Below, piece after piece: positions 63,619-64,000 of a stretch of 64,000 nucleotides of DNA. The notes below the pieces were generated by a model. It worked only from the letters and a program-made list of their open reading frames with translations, did not search any database and had not been told where the DNA came from. The position numbers were made by a program, and so were the translations under genes. The stretch lies in contig NZ_KB903550.1 in the NCBI RefSeq assembly GCF_000379805.1, positions 1-64,000 on the forward strand, written 5' to 3'. How positions within the stretch are numbered: position 1 is the stretch's first letter; each line of letters opens with the position of its first letter. The stretch comes from Lewinella cohaerens DSM 23179. Lineage in GTDB: Bacteria; Bacteroidota; Bacteroidia; Chitinophagales; Saprospiraceae.

Positions 63619-64000
63619 ATGCGTGAATTTTCGAGTTCAGACATAGATTTCCAGAAAGGAGAGGGTTTAGTGCCTGTTATTGTACAGGATGCTAATACCC
63701 AGGTTGTGTTGATGTTAGGTTATATGGACGAGGCCGCTGTTGATAAAACACTTATTGAAAAACGAGTGACCTTTTTTAGCCGCAGCAAAAATCGCTTATG
63801 GACAAAGGGCGAAAGCTCCGGCAACTTCCTTGAATTGGTTGATCTACAGCTCGACTGCGATCAAGATACGCTGTTGGCACTCGTTGTACCCAAAGGGCCT
63901 ACTTGCCATAAAGGAACCGATACCTGCTTTGGCACAGAAAACAAGGGCTCATTTATTCCTTACCTGGAAAAAGTGATTCAAAATCGTCGGGATAACCCCA
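63619..64000 (+). CDS. hisI: phosphoribosyl-AMP cyclohydrolase (HisI/HisIE), N-terminal part
   Basis: Reading from ATG 63619 the frame is open to the window end (about 127 residues). It contains the PRA-CH signature: VPVIVQDANTQVVLMLGYMDE, FFSRSKNRLWTKGESSGN and the metal ligands in DLQLDCDQDTLL and PTCHKGTDTCF. This enzyme opens the adenine ring of PR-AMP. The remaining sequence would show whether a C-terminal HisE pyrophosphohydrolase domain is fused, which is common in Bacteroidota; the last residues seen (FIPYLEKVIQNRRD) look like the start of such a domain. Confidence 0.93.
   Translation, partial: MREFSSSDIDFQKGEGLVPVIVQDANTQVVLMLGYMDEAAVDKTLIEKRVTFFSRSKNRLWTKGESSGNFLELVDLQLDCDQDTLLALVVPKGPTCHKGTDTCFGTENKGSFIPYLEKVIQNRRDNP

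Noticed and set aside
1-64000. CRISPR arrays, prophage genes, rRNA operons
   Set aside because: No regularly spaced repeats, no phage structural or integrase genes and no rRNA sequence were seen.

Overview
The window looks like chromosomal DNA of a Bacteroidota bacterium, most likely of the Saprospiria (Lewinella/Haliscomenobacter-like) type. The reasons are a type IX secretion type B sorting domain, a PorP/SprF partner gene, SprB/PKD-rich giant secreted proteins, Bacteroidota-typical DUF4175, DUF3078 and DUF3089 proteins, lipoproteins with Bacteroidota-style lipoboxes, and promoters of the TAnnTTTG (-7) class. The species assignment is inference.

Layout. 1-4.9 kb: a truncated secreted protein, a DPM1-like glycosyltransferase, two cell-surface lipoproteins, YbeY and an anti-sigma kinase. 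5.1-9.6 kb: a giant coiled-coil DUF4175 protein and a KirBac potassium channel. 9.9-15.9 kb: two secreted proteins, the second built from five ~255-residue tandem units. 16.2-19.0 kb: ECF sigma factor, small protein, MscS-like channel and DUF3078 outer-membrane protein, closed by a strong terminator. 19.2-25.3 kb: a 1605-residue T9SS adhesin and its PorP/SprF partner. 25.7-30.2 kb: CPBP protease, serine hydrolase, SPOR/peptidoglycan-binding protein and a 203-bp MITE. 30.3-33.4 kb: sigma/anti-sigma/Spy-like operon and a TPR protein.

33.4-39.1 kb is a visibly AT-rich accessory block. It carries a 1276-residue nuclease-nSTAND3-type NTPase (a probable anti-phage or conflict protein) and a membrane-anchored VWA protein. 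Each gene is bracketed by its own inverted repeat in the geometry of integron-like gene cassettes, and the last is followed by an attC-like hairpin. This is the best candidate for an undescribed mobile system. 39.1-51.1 kb returns to core-like genes: NTF2-like, DUF3089, sensor kinase, TonB-dependent transporter, polyphosphate-glucokinase-like ROK kinase, two cyclophilins, redoxin, PCD, M48 protease and an MtfA-like protein lacking HExxH. 51.1-55.9 kb is a second AT-rich accessory patch with a DinB remnant, small lipoproteins, an S41 peptidase and a TraB/GumN protein.

56.0-64.0 kb is the histidine biosynthesis operon, hisGDCBHAF, with hisI starting separately at the window edge. Directly upstream are tRNA-Phe(GAA) and, only 15 nt after it, a 24-residue leader peptide with four consecutive His codons. 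The leader is followed by a strong terminator and a plausible antiterminator, so the operon appears to be controlled by ribosome-mediated attenuation and possibly transcribed from the tRNA promoter.
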